A stretch of 29,593 bases of DNA from NCBI GenBank assembly GCA_003222375.1, contig QHVX01000005.1, forward strand, positions 1 to 29,593, read 5' to 3'. Shown here in pieces: positions 15,823 to 23,221 of the stretch. Every line of letters begins with the position of its first letter. The first letter of the stretch is position 1. A program made the translations under genes and the position numbers. This DNA comes from Acidobacteriota bacterium. GTDB taxonomy: Bacteria > Acidobacteriota > Thermoanaerobaculia > Gp7-AA8. Below the pieces are notes generated by a model that searched no databases, was not told the origin of the DNA, and was given only the letters and a program-made list of their open reading frames with translations.

Positions 15823-16874
15823 AGAAAATCGTTCTGGCCTCGCTTCTTTTTCTTGCAACCGTCCCTTTTGCCGCCGCGGCCAACGTCGATGCCTTGCGCA
15901 GCTACGTCGTCAAAGCGTTGGCAAAGTGTCCCGACCAGAAGCTCACCATCGAGCCGATCGACGCGCCGGGACCGACCGGCTTTCTGCCATTCACCGTGGA
16001 GCAGACATCGAGCGACACGTCGTGCGGCCGCAAGGCGATCGCGCTCTATTCACCGTCGACGCGCCAGGTCATCATCGGGTCGGTGTTCGCACTGCCGCTC
16101 GACAATCGCAGCGTCGAAGTACGCGCCGCCGAAACAGCGTCCGGACTTCTCAAACAAAACGTCAGCGCCACCATCACGGGTTTTCCGCTGCCTGACGGAC
16201 TGCGCCCGCTCTCGCTGACGAAAGAGACTGCCTGGGGACCATTTTCGTATCACGCGTTCATCGATTCGGCCGGACGATTTCTCATCGTCGGTTCGCGCGG
16301 AAACCTTCTCGTACCGCCGGCCACGACTCTCGAGGAGGCCATTGGCGTCGAGAAGGCGGTGCGACGGGGGAATCCGAAGTCGCAGGTCAAGATCATCGAG
16401 CTTTCGGACTTCGAATGTCCGAGCTGCGCGAAAGCGCACAAGAGCGTCGAGCCGCTGATCGCGAAGAATCTCAAGAAGGTCGACTACAAGCGCCTGGACC
16501 TTCCGCTGTTCGAGCATCACGAATGGGCGCTGCCGGCTGCCATGGGCGCTCGCGCGATCCAGAAAGTTGCGCCGTCGAAGTATTGGTCGTACGTCAACTT
16601 CGTCTTCGACAATCAGGAAGCCATCGATAAGAGCGCCTCGTTCGACACGACGCTGCAGAATTTCTGCGAGGACCACGACATCGACTGGAAGAAAGTCGAG
16701 AAGATTTATCACTCGCCCACCGAGCGCGCCGACATGCTCGAGCAAGTCAGCCGCGCCTTCGACATGGGCGTCAACTCGACGCCAACCTACATCATCAACG
16801 GTCAGGTCATGGGCTTCGGTCCCAGCGGCAGCTTCACGATTCGAGAGATCAAGCGTGCACTTGGCGTGAAGTAG
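15819..16874 (+). CDS. exported DsbA-like thioredoxin-fold protein
   Basis: This 351-residue protein has a signal peptide (MKKIVLASLLFLATVPFAAA) and acts outside the cytoplasm. Residues about 22-165 form an N-terminal domain I do not recognise; the C-terminal half is a DsbA-type thioredoxin fold. The redox centre is Cys200-Pro-Ser-Cys203 in SDFECPSCAKAH, and the cis-Pro loop is VNSTPTYIING near residue 320. It may oxidise, isomerise or reduce disulfides; the direction cannot be read from the motif. It is the third gene of the asparaginase operon, coupled through an ATGA overlap at 15819-15822. The N-terminal domain has its own Cys pair (37 and 69). Confidence 0.92.
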   Translation: MKKIVLASLLFLATVPFAAAANVDALRSYVVKALAKCPDQKLTIEPIDAPGPTGFLPFTVEQTSSDTSCGRKAIALYSPSTRQVIIGSVFALPLDNRSVEVRAAETASGLLKQNVSATITGFPLPDGLRPLSLTKETAWGPFSYHAFIDSAGRFLIVGSRGNLLVPPATTLEEAIGVEKAVRRGNPKSQVKIIELSDFECPSCAKAHKSVEPLIAKNLKKVDYKRLDLPLFEHHEWALPAAMGARAIQKVAPSKYWSYVNFVFDNQEAIDKSASFDTTLQNFCEDHDIDWKKVEKIYHSPTERADMLEQVSRAFDMGVNSTPTYIINGQVMGFGPSGSFTIREIKRALGVK

Positions 16875-16932
16875 CGAGTTTCCCGCCGATCCACGCGGAC
16901 GGCATCGATACCACGATGAGCGCGATTGCCCC

Positions 16933-16992
16933 GTCATGCTGAGCGTAGCGAAGCATCTCGCCGACGAGATCCTTCGCTTCGCTCAGGATGAC
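16933..16992. repeat. REP-like palindrome, full copy
   Basis: This is the most compact copy: arms GTCATGCTGAGCGTAGCGAAG and its near complement CTTCGCTTCGCTCAGGATGAC flank a CATCTCGCCGACGAGATC centre. It lies 7 nt downstream of the stop of the minus-strand AHSA1-like remnant. The stretch 16875-16932 between it and the DsbA-like gene holds no gene I can support. Confidence 0.92.
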
Positions 16993-16999
16993 AGCAGCT

Positions 17000-17107
17000 T
17001 CATTTCGCGCCTGCCGTCACGAGCAGATTTTCCAGTCGATCGTAACTTGCGGCCACGCCGCTCTCCATCGGGGACTCGAGCACGCCGTCGCGTGCGTTCG
17101 AGGACTT
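17000..17107 (-). pseudogene. AHSA1/SRPBCC family 3' remnant
   Basis: Reading the minus strand to TGA at 17000-17002 gives about 35 codons ending ESGVAASYDRLENLLVTAGAK. The pattern S-M-E-x-G-V-x-x-S-Y-D-R-L-x-x-L-L is the C-terminal helix of AHSA1-like SRPBCC proteins. No start codon and none of the preceding ~110 residues are present; upstream the frame runs into the heptamer array at 17110. It is too short to appear as an ordinary gene. I read it as the 3' stump of a deleted gene. Confidence 0.7.
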
Positions 17108-17109
17108 CC

Positions 17110-17137
17110 TTCTGCTTTCTGCCTTCTGCCTTCTGCT
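17110..17137. repeat. heptamer tandem array after barrel-protein stop
   Basis: Four units TTCTGCT, TTCTGCC, TTCTGCC and TTCTGCT run without a break from 17110 to 17137. The array directly abuts the stop codon (17138-17140) of the minus-strand gene. Unlike the other arrays it has no inverted partner; the region where it would be expected is where the AHSA1-like remnant is cut. Confidence 0.88.
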
Positions 17138-17869
17138 TCAAAAGCCGACGCTGATCTTCAACTTCGGAATGAGCATCGACAGGCGCAGGCCGGCCGTGTA
17201 GCGCACGATGTCGGCGCGGTCGCTGAGCGAAAGCGTCGGCGTGATTGTCCCGCGCGAATCCGTCCGCATTCGCCCGATGGCGGCATACGGCATCAGCGGA
17301 CCGAATCCCTTGCTGACAAAAGCCTCGACGCCGTACGTCTTCAGCTTCAACACGTCGACGCCGGTCATCGTCGCGTACGAGCCGCGCAATGCGATCTCAG
17401 GCGTGACGACCGTGCCCCGAATGATCGGCACATCGAGCGCGCCGCCGAAGGTCTTCACGCCGCTGTTCGAAAACTGCGCGTAGGAGCCCGAGATCGTCGC
17501 GCCGCCGAAGCCCTTCGAGACAACGATGCGCGGCACAGCGGCGTAATTGCCGCGGACGAAGGTCGAATTCTGCGGCACGGAATTCGTCCAGTAACCGGCG
17601 CCCTTGTCGATTTTCAACGCAGTGGCGGCGATCCCGACGTCGAATCCGAGCAGGCCGGTGCCGCGGGCGGGTTGGACGGGGGTGGCGAAGATGCCCTGCC
17701 CGATCACGCGTGAAAATTTCGCGAACTCCGACTGCGTGATCTGCGGATTGAACGCGATGTCGGCTGCCGAGAGCGGCAGCGCGATCAGAAAAGCTGCGAG
17801 ATGAGCTCCGAGCTGACGAGAAATCCGGCCGGCGTGAACGCCACCCGCATCCCCTCCCGCCGCAACCAC
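17138..17869 (-). CDS. exported beta-barrel-like protein, unknown
   Basis: I cannot name a family. The product has a hydrophobic export signal (LGAHLAAFLIALPLSAADIAF), then about 200 residues of short alternating strands rich in Gly, Ser and Thr (for example VSKGFGGATISGSYAQFSNSG and PYAAIGRMRTDSRGTITP). It ends in LKISVGF, a terminal Phe as in outer-membrane barrels. This suggests a small outer-membrane barrel. The start is unsure: no good start codon stands close to the signal, so GTG 17869 (about 243 residues) is used, with ATG 17896 or 17917 as alternatives, all inside the 3' end of hemW. The overlap with hemW by more than 80 nt is odd and may mean that the true start was lost. Confidence 0.7.
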   Translation of the reverse strand: MVAAGGDAGGVHAGRISRQLGAHLAAFLIALPLSAADIAFNPQITQSEFAKFSRVIGQGIFATPVQPARGTGLLGFDVGIAATALKIDKGAGYWTNSVPQNSTFVRGNYAAVPRIVVSKGFGGATISGSYAQFSNSGVKTFGGALDVPIIRGTVVTPEIALRGSYATMTGVDVLKLKTYGVEAFVSKGFGPLMPYAAIGRMRTDSRGTITPTLSLSDRADIVRYTAGLRLSMLIPKLKISVGF

Positions 17870-18835
17870 CCGTTGCTCATGCCGTTTTCGATCCATAGGG
17901 CAGCCTCCTCCCCGCACAGCAGCAGCAGGTCATCACAGTTTATGCCCGTGCTTTGCCGGAGCTGCAGCAGTGCGCTCTCGTGACGCCGCTCGACTTCGGT
18001 GAGCTCTTCCGAAAATTCGGGGGCGAAATCGCCCGCGATATACCGGTGGAGATCGCGCGTGTTCGCGAATCGCCTCTCGCCGATGAACGAGTGCGCGCCG
18101 ACGCCGAAGCCGTGATAGTGCTGGCGTCTCCAGTAGCGCAGATTGTGCTGCGATTCTTCGCCGCAGCGCGCGAAGTTACTGATTTCGTACTGCGCGAACC
18201 CCGCGCGATGCAGCGCGTCGACCATCTCGACGTACAGCGCCGCGATCTGATCTTCAGACGGCAGTGCAACGACGCCGCTCTCCACTCGCCTCTTCAGCGC
18301 GGTATCTTCGTCGAGATCGAGCATGTAGACCGAGAGATGGCCGACGCCGCTGCCGATCGCCTCGTCGAGCGAGGCGCGAAAAGAATCGACGCTTTGATTC
18401 GGCAGGCCGAGGATCAGATACGGCGTCGCGCGCGCGCTCGGATCCGTGAATGCGGCCGATCGGCTGCAGCTCGGCATCGTTGAATGACTGCACGCCGATA
18501 CTGAGCCGGTTGATTCGGAGCGATTTCCAGAACGCAATCGCGTCGCCGCTAACATCCTCGGGATTCGCCTCGATCGTGAATTCGGCATCCTGCTGAATGC
18601 TGAATCGCGAACGGATCGCATCGATGATGCGCTCGAGATGCATCGGCGGCGTTCGCGATGGCGTCCCGCCTCCGAGATAAAGTGTGTCGACTTCTTCCCC
18701 TCCGCCGCGAGTTGTGATCTCGCGCACGAGCGACTCGGCATACGCGTCCTGCATCGCATCATCGGTGCTGACGACGAAGGGGCAATATGCGCAGTGCACG
18801 CGGCAAAAAGGGAGGTGAATGTAGAGGCCGAGCAT
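17785..18835 (-). pseudogene. hemW: HemW-like radical SAM heme chaperone, deletion plus frameshift
   Basis: The first frame (from ATG 18835) opens MLGLYIHLPFCRVHCAYC, with the radical SAM cluster ligands Cys11, Cys15 and Cys18, then LYLGGGTPS and IEANPEDVSGD, up to GVQSFNDAELQPIGRIHGSERARDA. A second frame continues with YLILGLPNQSVDSFRASLDEA and runs to FLVSSELISQLF at 17785, including QYEISNFARCGEESQHNLRYW. Relative to HemW, roughly 12-15 residues are missing between RARDA and LILGLP, and the frame changes within about 18418-18450, in a GCGCGC run. A single-base error cannot explain both; a deletion of a length not divisible by three can. HemW inserts heme into respiratory proteins and is often misnamed as coproporphyrinogen oxidase. 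As written, no full protein can be made. Confidence 0.87.
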
Positions 18836-18860
18836 AGAGAGTCGCGGTTCGTTGTTCCTC

Positions 18861-18866
18861 TATAAT
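18861..18866 (+). promoter_or_regulatory. consensus -10 box six bases before HD-GYP ATG
   Basis: A perfect TATAAT ends six bases before ATG 18873. It is divergent from hemW. With usual -10 to start-site distances the transcript would begin at about the A of ATG, so the mRNA would be leaderless. I see no convincing -35 box. Confidence 0.55.
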
Positions 18867-18872
18867 TGTCCG

Positions 18873-20612
18873 ATGCCTGCAGTAGTTCCCGAACCTCGCG
18901 CGCGACGGCCGCGGCTTATCTGGATGCTGATCGGCGCCATGGCGCTGGTCGCCATCGTGCCACTGGCGGTGTCGCATTATTTCCTGATCGGGATCAACCG
19001 CGATTCGCTCGAAACACTTGAAAAGAAGTACCTTACGCGCGCGGCGGTCAGTATCGCGACCGAAGTCCAGACCGTGCTTGCCAGCAACACCCAGCAGCTC
19101 AACACCATCGCCGGCAGCGTTCTGGTGATGCGCCGTGCCCTTCCGCCTGACACGGATCCGTTCGGCTACATCGCGCGACGTCAGGTGATCACTTCCTATA
19201 TTTCGGCGGACAGCGATCTGCTGGCGCTTCGCGTTCTCGATGCCGCCGGCGAAGGCGCGGAAGCGAAGCCGGAAGGGCTCGACAAAACGACCCTCCAGGA
19301 ATTGGATATCGCCCGCGCTGCGGCTCTCAAGGGACAGACGATCACCGGCACGTTTCAATACATTGCGTCCATCAATCAACCGGCGGTCGTCGTCGCGGTG
19401 CCGGTCGTCGATAGCGGCGCAGTGATCGGCGTCGTCGAAGGGCTGGTGAGTCTCCGGCGGATTTCGCAGCACATTCGCGAAGTCGGCCGCGGCGATGTCA
19501 CGGCGTTTCTTGTCGATCGCAACGGCCGCGTCCTGATGCACAGCGAGCCGAGCATCGATGTGCAGCGTCCCGATTTCTCCTCGCTGAAAATCGTTCAGGA
19601 ATTCGCGAAAGCGCCTGTGCGGCTCACCGAGACGTACGACGAAACGACGCGCGGCGAGCGCGTGACGATGCTCGGCACCGTTGCCCCGATCGGCAGGCCA
19701 GAGTGGGGCGTCGTCGTCGAGAAACCCGAACGCATGGCCTACGCCTCGGTCGCCAAAATGTTTCGCGCCACGAAAGAGTGGATCTCGATCGCCCTCGGGC
19801 TCGCGATCATCGCCGCGATTTTCTTCGCCTCCGGCATCTCGCGTCCGATCCGCGTCCTCGCCCACCGCACGCACGAGATCGCGAAGGGCAACTACGGCCA
19901 GCGCGTCGAGCTGAAGACGCACAATGAGATCGGGGAGCTCGCCGAAAACTTCAACTCCATGTCGGCCGCAATCGAGCTGGCGGTCGACGGGCTGAAGAAG
20001 GCCGCCCACGAGAACAATCTGTTGTTCATCAATTCCGTGCGCATGCTTGCCGCTGCCATCGATGCCAAGGACCCGTACACGCGCGGTCACTCCGAACGTG
20101 TCGCCCGCTACTCGATGGCCATCGGCAAGAATCTGCAGTTGCAGGAAAAGCAAATGCGCGATCTTCGCATCAGCGCCCTTCTTCACGACGTCGGCAAGAT
20201 CGGCATCGACGATCGGATCCTGCGCAAGCCGGGTGCGCTCAGCGACGAAGAGTTCGAGGTCATGAAGCAGCACCCGGTGAAAGGCGCCGCCATCATGGGC
20301 GGCGTCGCGCAGTTGATCGACATCATCCCGGGGATGAAGTATCACCACGAGAAGTGGAGCGGCGGCGGATACCCGGACAACATGAAGGAAGAGCAGATCC
20401 CGATGCAGGCCCGCATCATCGCGATCGCCGACACGTTCGACGCCATGACGACCAATCGCCCGTACCAGAAAGCGATGGAATTGTCGTACGTCGTCGAAAA
20501 AGTGAAGAGCTTCGCCGGCAGCCGTTTCGACCCGAAGGTCGTGGAGGCGTTCGTGATCGCGGTCAAGCGCGGCGACATCGTGATCGAAGAACAGGTCCGC
20601 GGCGCAGCATAG
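18873..20612 (+). CDS. membrane sensor with HAMP and HD-GYP domain
   Basis: This 579-residue protein has a membrane helix at 15-40, an extracytoplasmic Cache-like sensor region at about 45-285 (TFQYIASINQPAVVVAVPVVDSG is typical), a second helix at 303-321, HAMP at 320-372 and an HD-GYP domain at about 380-560. HD-GYP proteins hydrolyse cyclic di-GMP. Metal ligands are present: RGHSERVA near 404, the HD pair His438-Asp439 in LLHDVGKIGI, and HHEKWSGGGYP at 491-501, which keeps the GYP signature. Degradation of c-di-GMP in answer to an external signal is the likely role. ATG 18873 is chosen over a TTG at 18852 because the TATAAT box lies between them. Confidence 0.94.
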   Translation: MPAVVPEPRARRPRLIWMLIGAMALVAIVPLAVSHYFLIGINRDSLETLEKKYLTRAAVSIATEVQTVLASNTQQLNTIAGSVLVMRRALPPDTDPFGYIARRQVITSYISADSDLLALRVLDAAGEGAEAKPEGLDKTTLQELDIARAAALKGQTITGTFQYIASINQPAVVVAVPVVDSGAVIGVVEGLVSLRRISQHIREVGRGDVTAFLVDRNGRVLMHSEPSIDVQRPDFSSLKIVQEFAKAPVRLTETYDETTRGERVTMLGTVAPIGRPEWGVVVEKPERMAYASVAKMFRATKEWISIALGLAIIAAIFFASGISRPIRVLAHRTHEIAKGNYGQRVELKTHNEIGELAENFNSMSAAIELAVDGLKKAAHENNLLFINSVRMLAAAIDAKDPYTRGHSERVARYSMAIGKNLQLQEKQMRDLRISALLHDVGKIGIDDRILRKPGALSDEEFEVMKQHPVKGAAIMGGVAQLIDIIPGMKYHHEKWSGGGYPDNMKEEQIPMQARIIAIADTFDAMTTNRPYQKAMELSYVVEKVKSFAGSRFDPKVVEAFVIAVKRGDIVIEEQVRGAA

Positions 20613-20638
20613 CTACACTAGGCCCACTATCTGCAGTG

Positions 20639-21064
20639 ATGAAGCGCTTTTTGATCGTCGTCTGCATTTGCGCCCTTGCGTGCACGCGAGCGGCGCCGAA
20701 GAAGCAAATCGTGCGTCCTGCGCAGGACGTCCAGACAGTCGATTCTGTCGATCCGCATCCGGCAGTCATCGATCCGCCGCCGGTATTGACCGACGAAGGG
20801 CCGGCTCCCAAACCGAAGGGCAATGTTCTTTCCGAGGATGCCCCACCGCCGCCCAGCCCGCAGGATGAGGCGCTGCGCGCATCGCTGCCTTTCGCACCGG
20901 CGATCGCGCTCGATCCGGTCGATGGCGGCAAGATTTCGATTCGGACGCGGACGCCGGTGGCCGAATACAAAGGGCACCTCTTCTATTTTTCATCGGAGGC
21001 GAACAAGCGGACGTTTCTCGCCGGACCGGAGCAATATCTCAAGGGAGTGTTCGCTCACCTCTGA
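20639..21064 (+). CDS. lipoprotein with Cys-less YHS-like domain
   Basis: This 141-residue protein has a short lipoprotein-like signal (MKRFLIVVCICALAC, with Cys15 the likely lipid site, although the lipobox is weak), a long Pro-rich linker (about 40-75), and a C-terminal segment at about 92-139 that follows the YHS pattern: LDPVDGGKISIRT, YKGHLFYFSSEANKRTFLAGPEQYL. Ordinary YHS domains begin with D-P-V-C-G-M and have a second Cys after the aromatic stretch; both Cys are replaced here, so metal binding through them is unlikely. It starts 26 nt after the HD-GYP stop, on the same strand, and its 3' end overlaps the convergent L,D-transpeptidase gene by 10 nt. Function unknown. Confidence 0.75.
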   Translation: MKRFLIVVCICALACTRAAPKKQIVRPAQDVQTVDSVDPHPAVIDPPPVLTDEGPAPKPKGNVLSEDAPPPPSPQDEALRASLPFAPAIALDPVDGGKISIRTRTPVAEYKGHLFYFSSEANKRTFLAGPEQYLKGVFAHL

Positions 21065-21717
21065 GTTCCACGCGACGACGACCTGTAATCGAGATCGCTG
21101 TGATGTTCCGGGCCTGATCCCGCCGCCGCGGTCTTTGCAGGCGCGCTGTCGAAGATGTAGACGTCAGTTCCAACCTTCGTCTCCTTCCACATCTTCGCGA
21201 GCAGATCGGCGGGCACACGAATGCATCCGTGGGATGCGGGCCGGCCTAACGACCTCTTGTCATTCGTTCCGTGGATGAGGATCCCATCGCCGAGCGCCAG
21301 CGCGTATTTGCCCAGGAAGTTTCTCACCTGACGCGTTGGCGAGTCGGGTGGAGGAATCGGCTCACCCGCTTCAATGAACGCCCAATCCGGTTTTGTCCAC
21401 ACCGGATCGACAATCTTGCGGCGGATCTTCAGATGTCCGCGCGGTGTGTGGAAGAGCCAGATATCGTCGCCATGCTCGAGGACCGTTTCCTTCCCGGTGG
21501 CCGCGGGCCCATCGTCAACTAATTGACCATCTTTGAAAAGGTAAGCACGGTGCTTCGACACGTCGACGGTGACGACGACGCCGTCGCGCGGCGCCTCTTG
21601 AGGCAGACCTTCAACCTGTTGATCGCACTTCCAGAATTGCCACCACTTACAGTCGTCGGCACTCGCCTGTACTGCTAGACTCGCGGCGAACGCGAGCATG
21701 AAAAGGCGCGAATTCAC
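21055..21717 (-). CDS. L,D-transpeptidase, YkuD domain
   Basis: These enzymes make 3-3 cross-links in peptidoglycan or attach lipoproteins to it, working in the periplasm. The 220-residue protein has a signal peptide (SRLFMLAFAASLAVQASA) and a YkuD catalytic domain from about 46 to 195. The active-site pattern is complete: His149-Gly-Thr in ILIHGTND and Ser162-His-Gly-Cys165-Ile-Arg in ASHGCIRV, with Cys165 the nucleophile. The start is GTG 21717, preceded by TTAGGA. It lies between the YHS-like lipoprotein (convergent, 10-nt overlap) and a tRNA gene. The C-terminal 25 residues are low in complexity and outside the domain. Confidence 0.93.
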   Translation of the reverse strand: MNSRLFMLAFAASLAVQASADDCKWWQFWKCDQQVEGLPQEAPRDGVVVTVDVSKHRAYLFKDGQLVDDGPAATGKETVLEHGDDIWLFHTPRGHLKIRRKIVDPVWTKPDWAFIEAGEPIPPPDSPTRQVRNFLGKYALALGDGILIHGTNDKRSLGRPASHGCIRVPADLLAKMWKETKVGTDVYIFDSAPAKTAAAGSGPEHHSDLDYRSSSRGTQR

Positions 21718-21771
21718 TCCTAATAACAGTGCGAATTCGACGCCAGAATTGGGTGTTCTCAGCGCGCGGAA

Positions 21772-21848
21772 GGCCCCGTAGCTCAGGTGGATAGAGCAGC
21801 AGTTTCCTAAACTGTGGGTCGGGTGTTCGAGTCACCCCGGGGCCACCA
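21772..21848 (+). tRNA. tRNA-Arg (anticodon CCU)
   Basis: The 77 bases fold into a full cloverleaf: acceptor arms GGCCCCG / CGGGGCC, D arm GCTC / GAGC, anticodon stem GCAGT / ACTGT with loop TTCCTAA, T arm GGGTG / CACCC with loop TTCGAGT, discriminator A and an encoded CCA. The anticodon CCT is at 21806-21808 and reads AGG. The gene is followed within about 50 nt by truncated signalling genes. Confidence 0.96.
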
Positions 21849-21894
21849 GTTAGCGGTTCAACGCCGTTGTCGTCATCGCGTATACCGCAGCGAT

Positions 21895-22254
21895 GGGTGT
21901 CCTGCTCGCAATGCGGCACTCGAGGCAATCCGAAGCGAGGCATTCGACGCGGTTGTTCTCGACCTCGTGCTGCCCGGTGTTACGGGATTTGAAATCATCC
22001 GAAAACTCAACGAAACGCATCCGTATCTGCTGCGGCGAGTCGTCGTCCTGACCGCGATCTCAGAGTCGGCACTTGCCGACTTTCCCTATGAACCGCTTCT
22101 GTGGGATTTAATTCGAAAACCGTTCGACATCGATCGGTTAACGCGTTCGCTGATGCGATGTATCGCGTTTCATGCAGCGCCGCGTCGTCCCCTTCACACC
22201 GATTTGTCCGATTGGCTGCGACAGCGCGGCAAATGCAAAGGCAGGAATCGTTGA
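21895..22254 (+). pseudogene. response-regulator receiver remnant, 5' truncated
   Basis: The readable part begins near NAALEAIRSEAFDAVVLDLVLPGVTGFEIIRKL, includes the phospho-acceptor Asp in VVLDLVLPG, the VVVLTAIS switch segment and the LIRKPFD lysine, and ends in about 30 residues with no family resemblance. The first strand and the acidic DD pair that should precede it by some 30-40 residues are missing; the frame instead runs back into the tRNA. A complete receiver domain cannot be made. It looks like the stump of a two-component gene cut next to the tRNA. Confidence 0.75.
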
Positions 22255-22290
22255 GGTCCTCCGCGGGATGACTCTAGAGCTGCAGGCGGC

Positions 22291-22527
22291 GTTCGGAGCG
22301 GCCGCGCGATCTGGCTGACCGCGGAGCGCGACTCGGCCGACCATCCATTCCTCGCTCCGATGTGGATAGTCAACAAGAGTGCGGCGGTCGCTGCGCTGCC
22401 CCTGATGCAAAACGGTCGTGTCATGGGCGCGATGGGATGGACCTTCGCGGAGCAACAGCGATTCGATGAACGGCAGCAGACATATTTTCTCGATCTGGCG
22501 AAGCAGGTGGCCGCCGCAACGCCGTGA
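22291..22527 (+). pseudogene. GAF-domain C-terminal remnant
   Basis: The frame reads VRSGRAIWLTAERDS, then AAVAALPLMQNGRVMGAMGWTFAEQQRF and YFLDLAKQVAAATP, ending at TGA 22525-22527. This follows the second half of a GAF domain (the 'vPL..gr.iGalg..F.e...F...e..fl..la.q' pattern) as found in sensor kinases and phosphatases. No start codon or first half is present. It lies in the same frame as the receiver remnant, separated by the TGA at 22252-22254, which may be chance. It ends 21 nt before tolQ. Confidence 0.7.
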
Positions 22528-22548
22528 CCGCATGCTACCCTCGCTTTC

Positions 22549-23205
22549 GTGCAGCTGTGGACGGCGTTTTTACAAACGGGGTGGGTTGGGAAGTCCGTCC
22601 TGGCGATCCTGCTCATCTTCTCTCTGGCCTCGTGGGCGGTGATCTTCATCATCTCCCGGCGATTTCGGCGCTCGGCCATCGCCTCGCAGCGATTCATGGC
22701 GGCCTTCCGGCGCGCAAAACGTCTGGTTGATGTTCAGACTGCGACGGCGGCAACCGCGCAGTCATCACTAGTCGGTCTTTTCAAGGCCGGCTACGCCGAA
22801 ATCGAAGCGCAGGTCGCGCACGCGAAGGGCACGCAGACGATTCGATCGCTCGACAGCGTCGAGCGTTCATTGCTTCGTGCGTCGCGCATCGAATCGGCGC
22901 GGCTGAGTCGCTATCTGCCTTTTCTCGCGACGACCGCCGCCGCGACGCCATTCATCGGACTCTTTGGCACGGTGTGGGGAATCATGGATTCGTTCGCGAA
23001 CATCGGCGCGATGGGAACGACTTCGATCACGGCGGTCGCGCCCGGAATCAGCGAGGCGCTGATCAACACCGCCGCAGGACTCTTCGCGGCGATTCCGGCG
23101 CTTCTGGCCTACAACCATTTCGTGCAGAAGATGCGTCAGGCGCGCGGCGAGATGGAGGATTTCACTCTGGAGTTTCTCAATCTCACGGAACGCAATTTCA
23201 TGTAG
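22549..23205 (+). CDS. tolQ: TolQ, MotA/TolQ/ExbB proton channel subunit
   Basis: TolQ with TolR forms the inner-membrane proton-driven motor that powers the Tol-Pal envelope system. The 218-residue product has the family length and three membrane segments at about 16-36, 122-146 and 168-190. The last two carry the conserved ATTAAATPFIGLFGTVWGIMDSF and SEALINTAAGLFAAIPALLAYN motifs that line the channel. The start is GTG at 22549, and a TACCCT box lies 7 nt upstream, so this may be another leaderless start. It is the first gene of the tol operon; tolR follows after 16 nt. Confidence 0.95.
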   Translation: MQLWTAFLQTGWVGKSVLAILLIFSLASWAVIFIISRRFRRSAIASQRFMAAFRRAKRLVDVQTATAATAQSSLVGLFKAGYAEIEAQVAHAKGTQTIRSLDSVERSLLRASRIESARLSRYLPFLATTAAATPFIGLFGTVWGIMDSFANIGAMGTTSITAVAPGISEALINTAAGLFAAIPALLAYNHFVQKMRQARGEMEDFTLEFLNLTERNFM

Positions 23206-23221
23206 GAGCGTCTAAACGGCA

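Noticed and set aside
16875..16932. Hydrophobic minus-strand reading (ALIVVSMPSAWIGGKLA)
   Set aside because: It looks like a membrane helix stump, but at under 20 codons with no start or stop it cannot be supported.
21647..21943. Minus-strand open frame covering the tRNA
   Set aside because: It is the reverse complement of the tRNA-Arg gene, a common false protein prediction.
22271..22287. XbaI-PstI-like string resembling a vector polylinker
   Set aside because: TCTAGAG followed by CTGCAGGC is only a partial match; the flanks are not vector sequence and the stretch leads directly into the GAF remnant.
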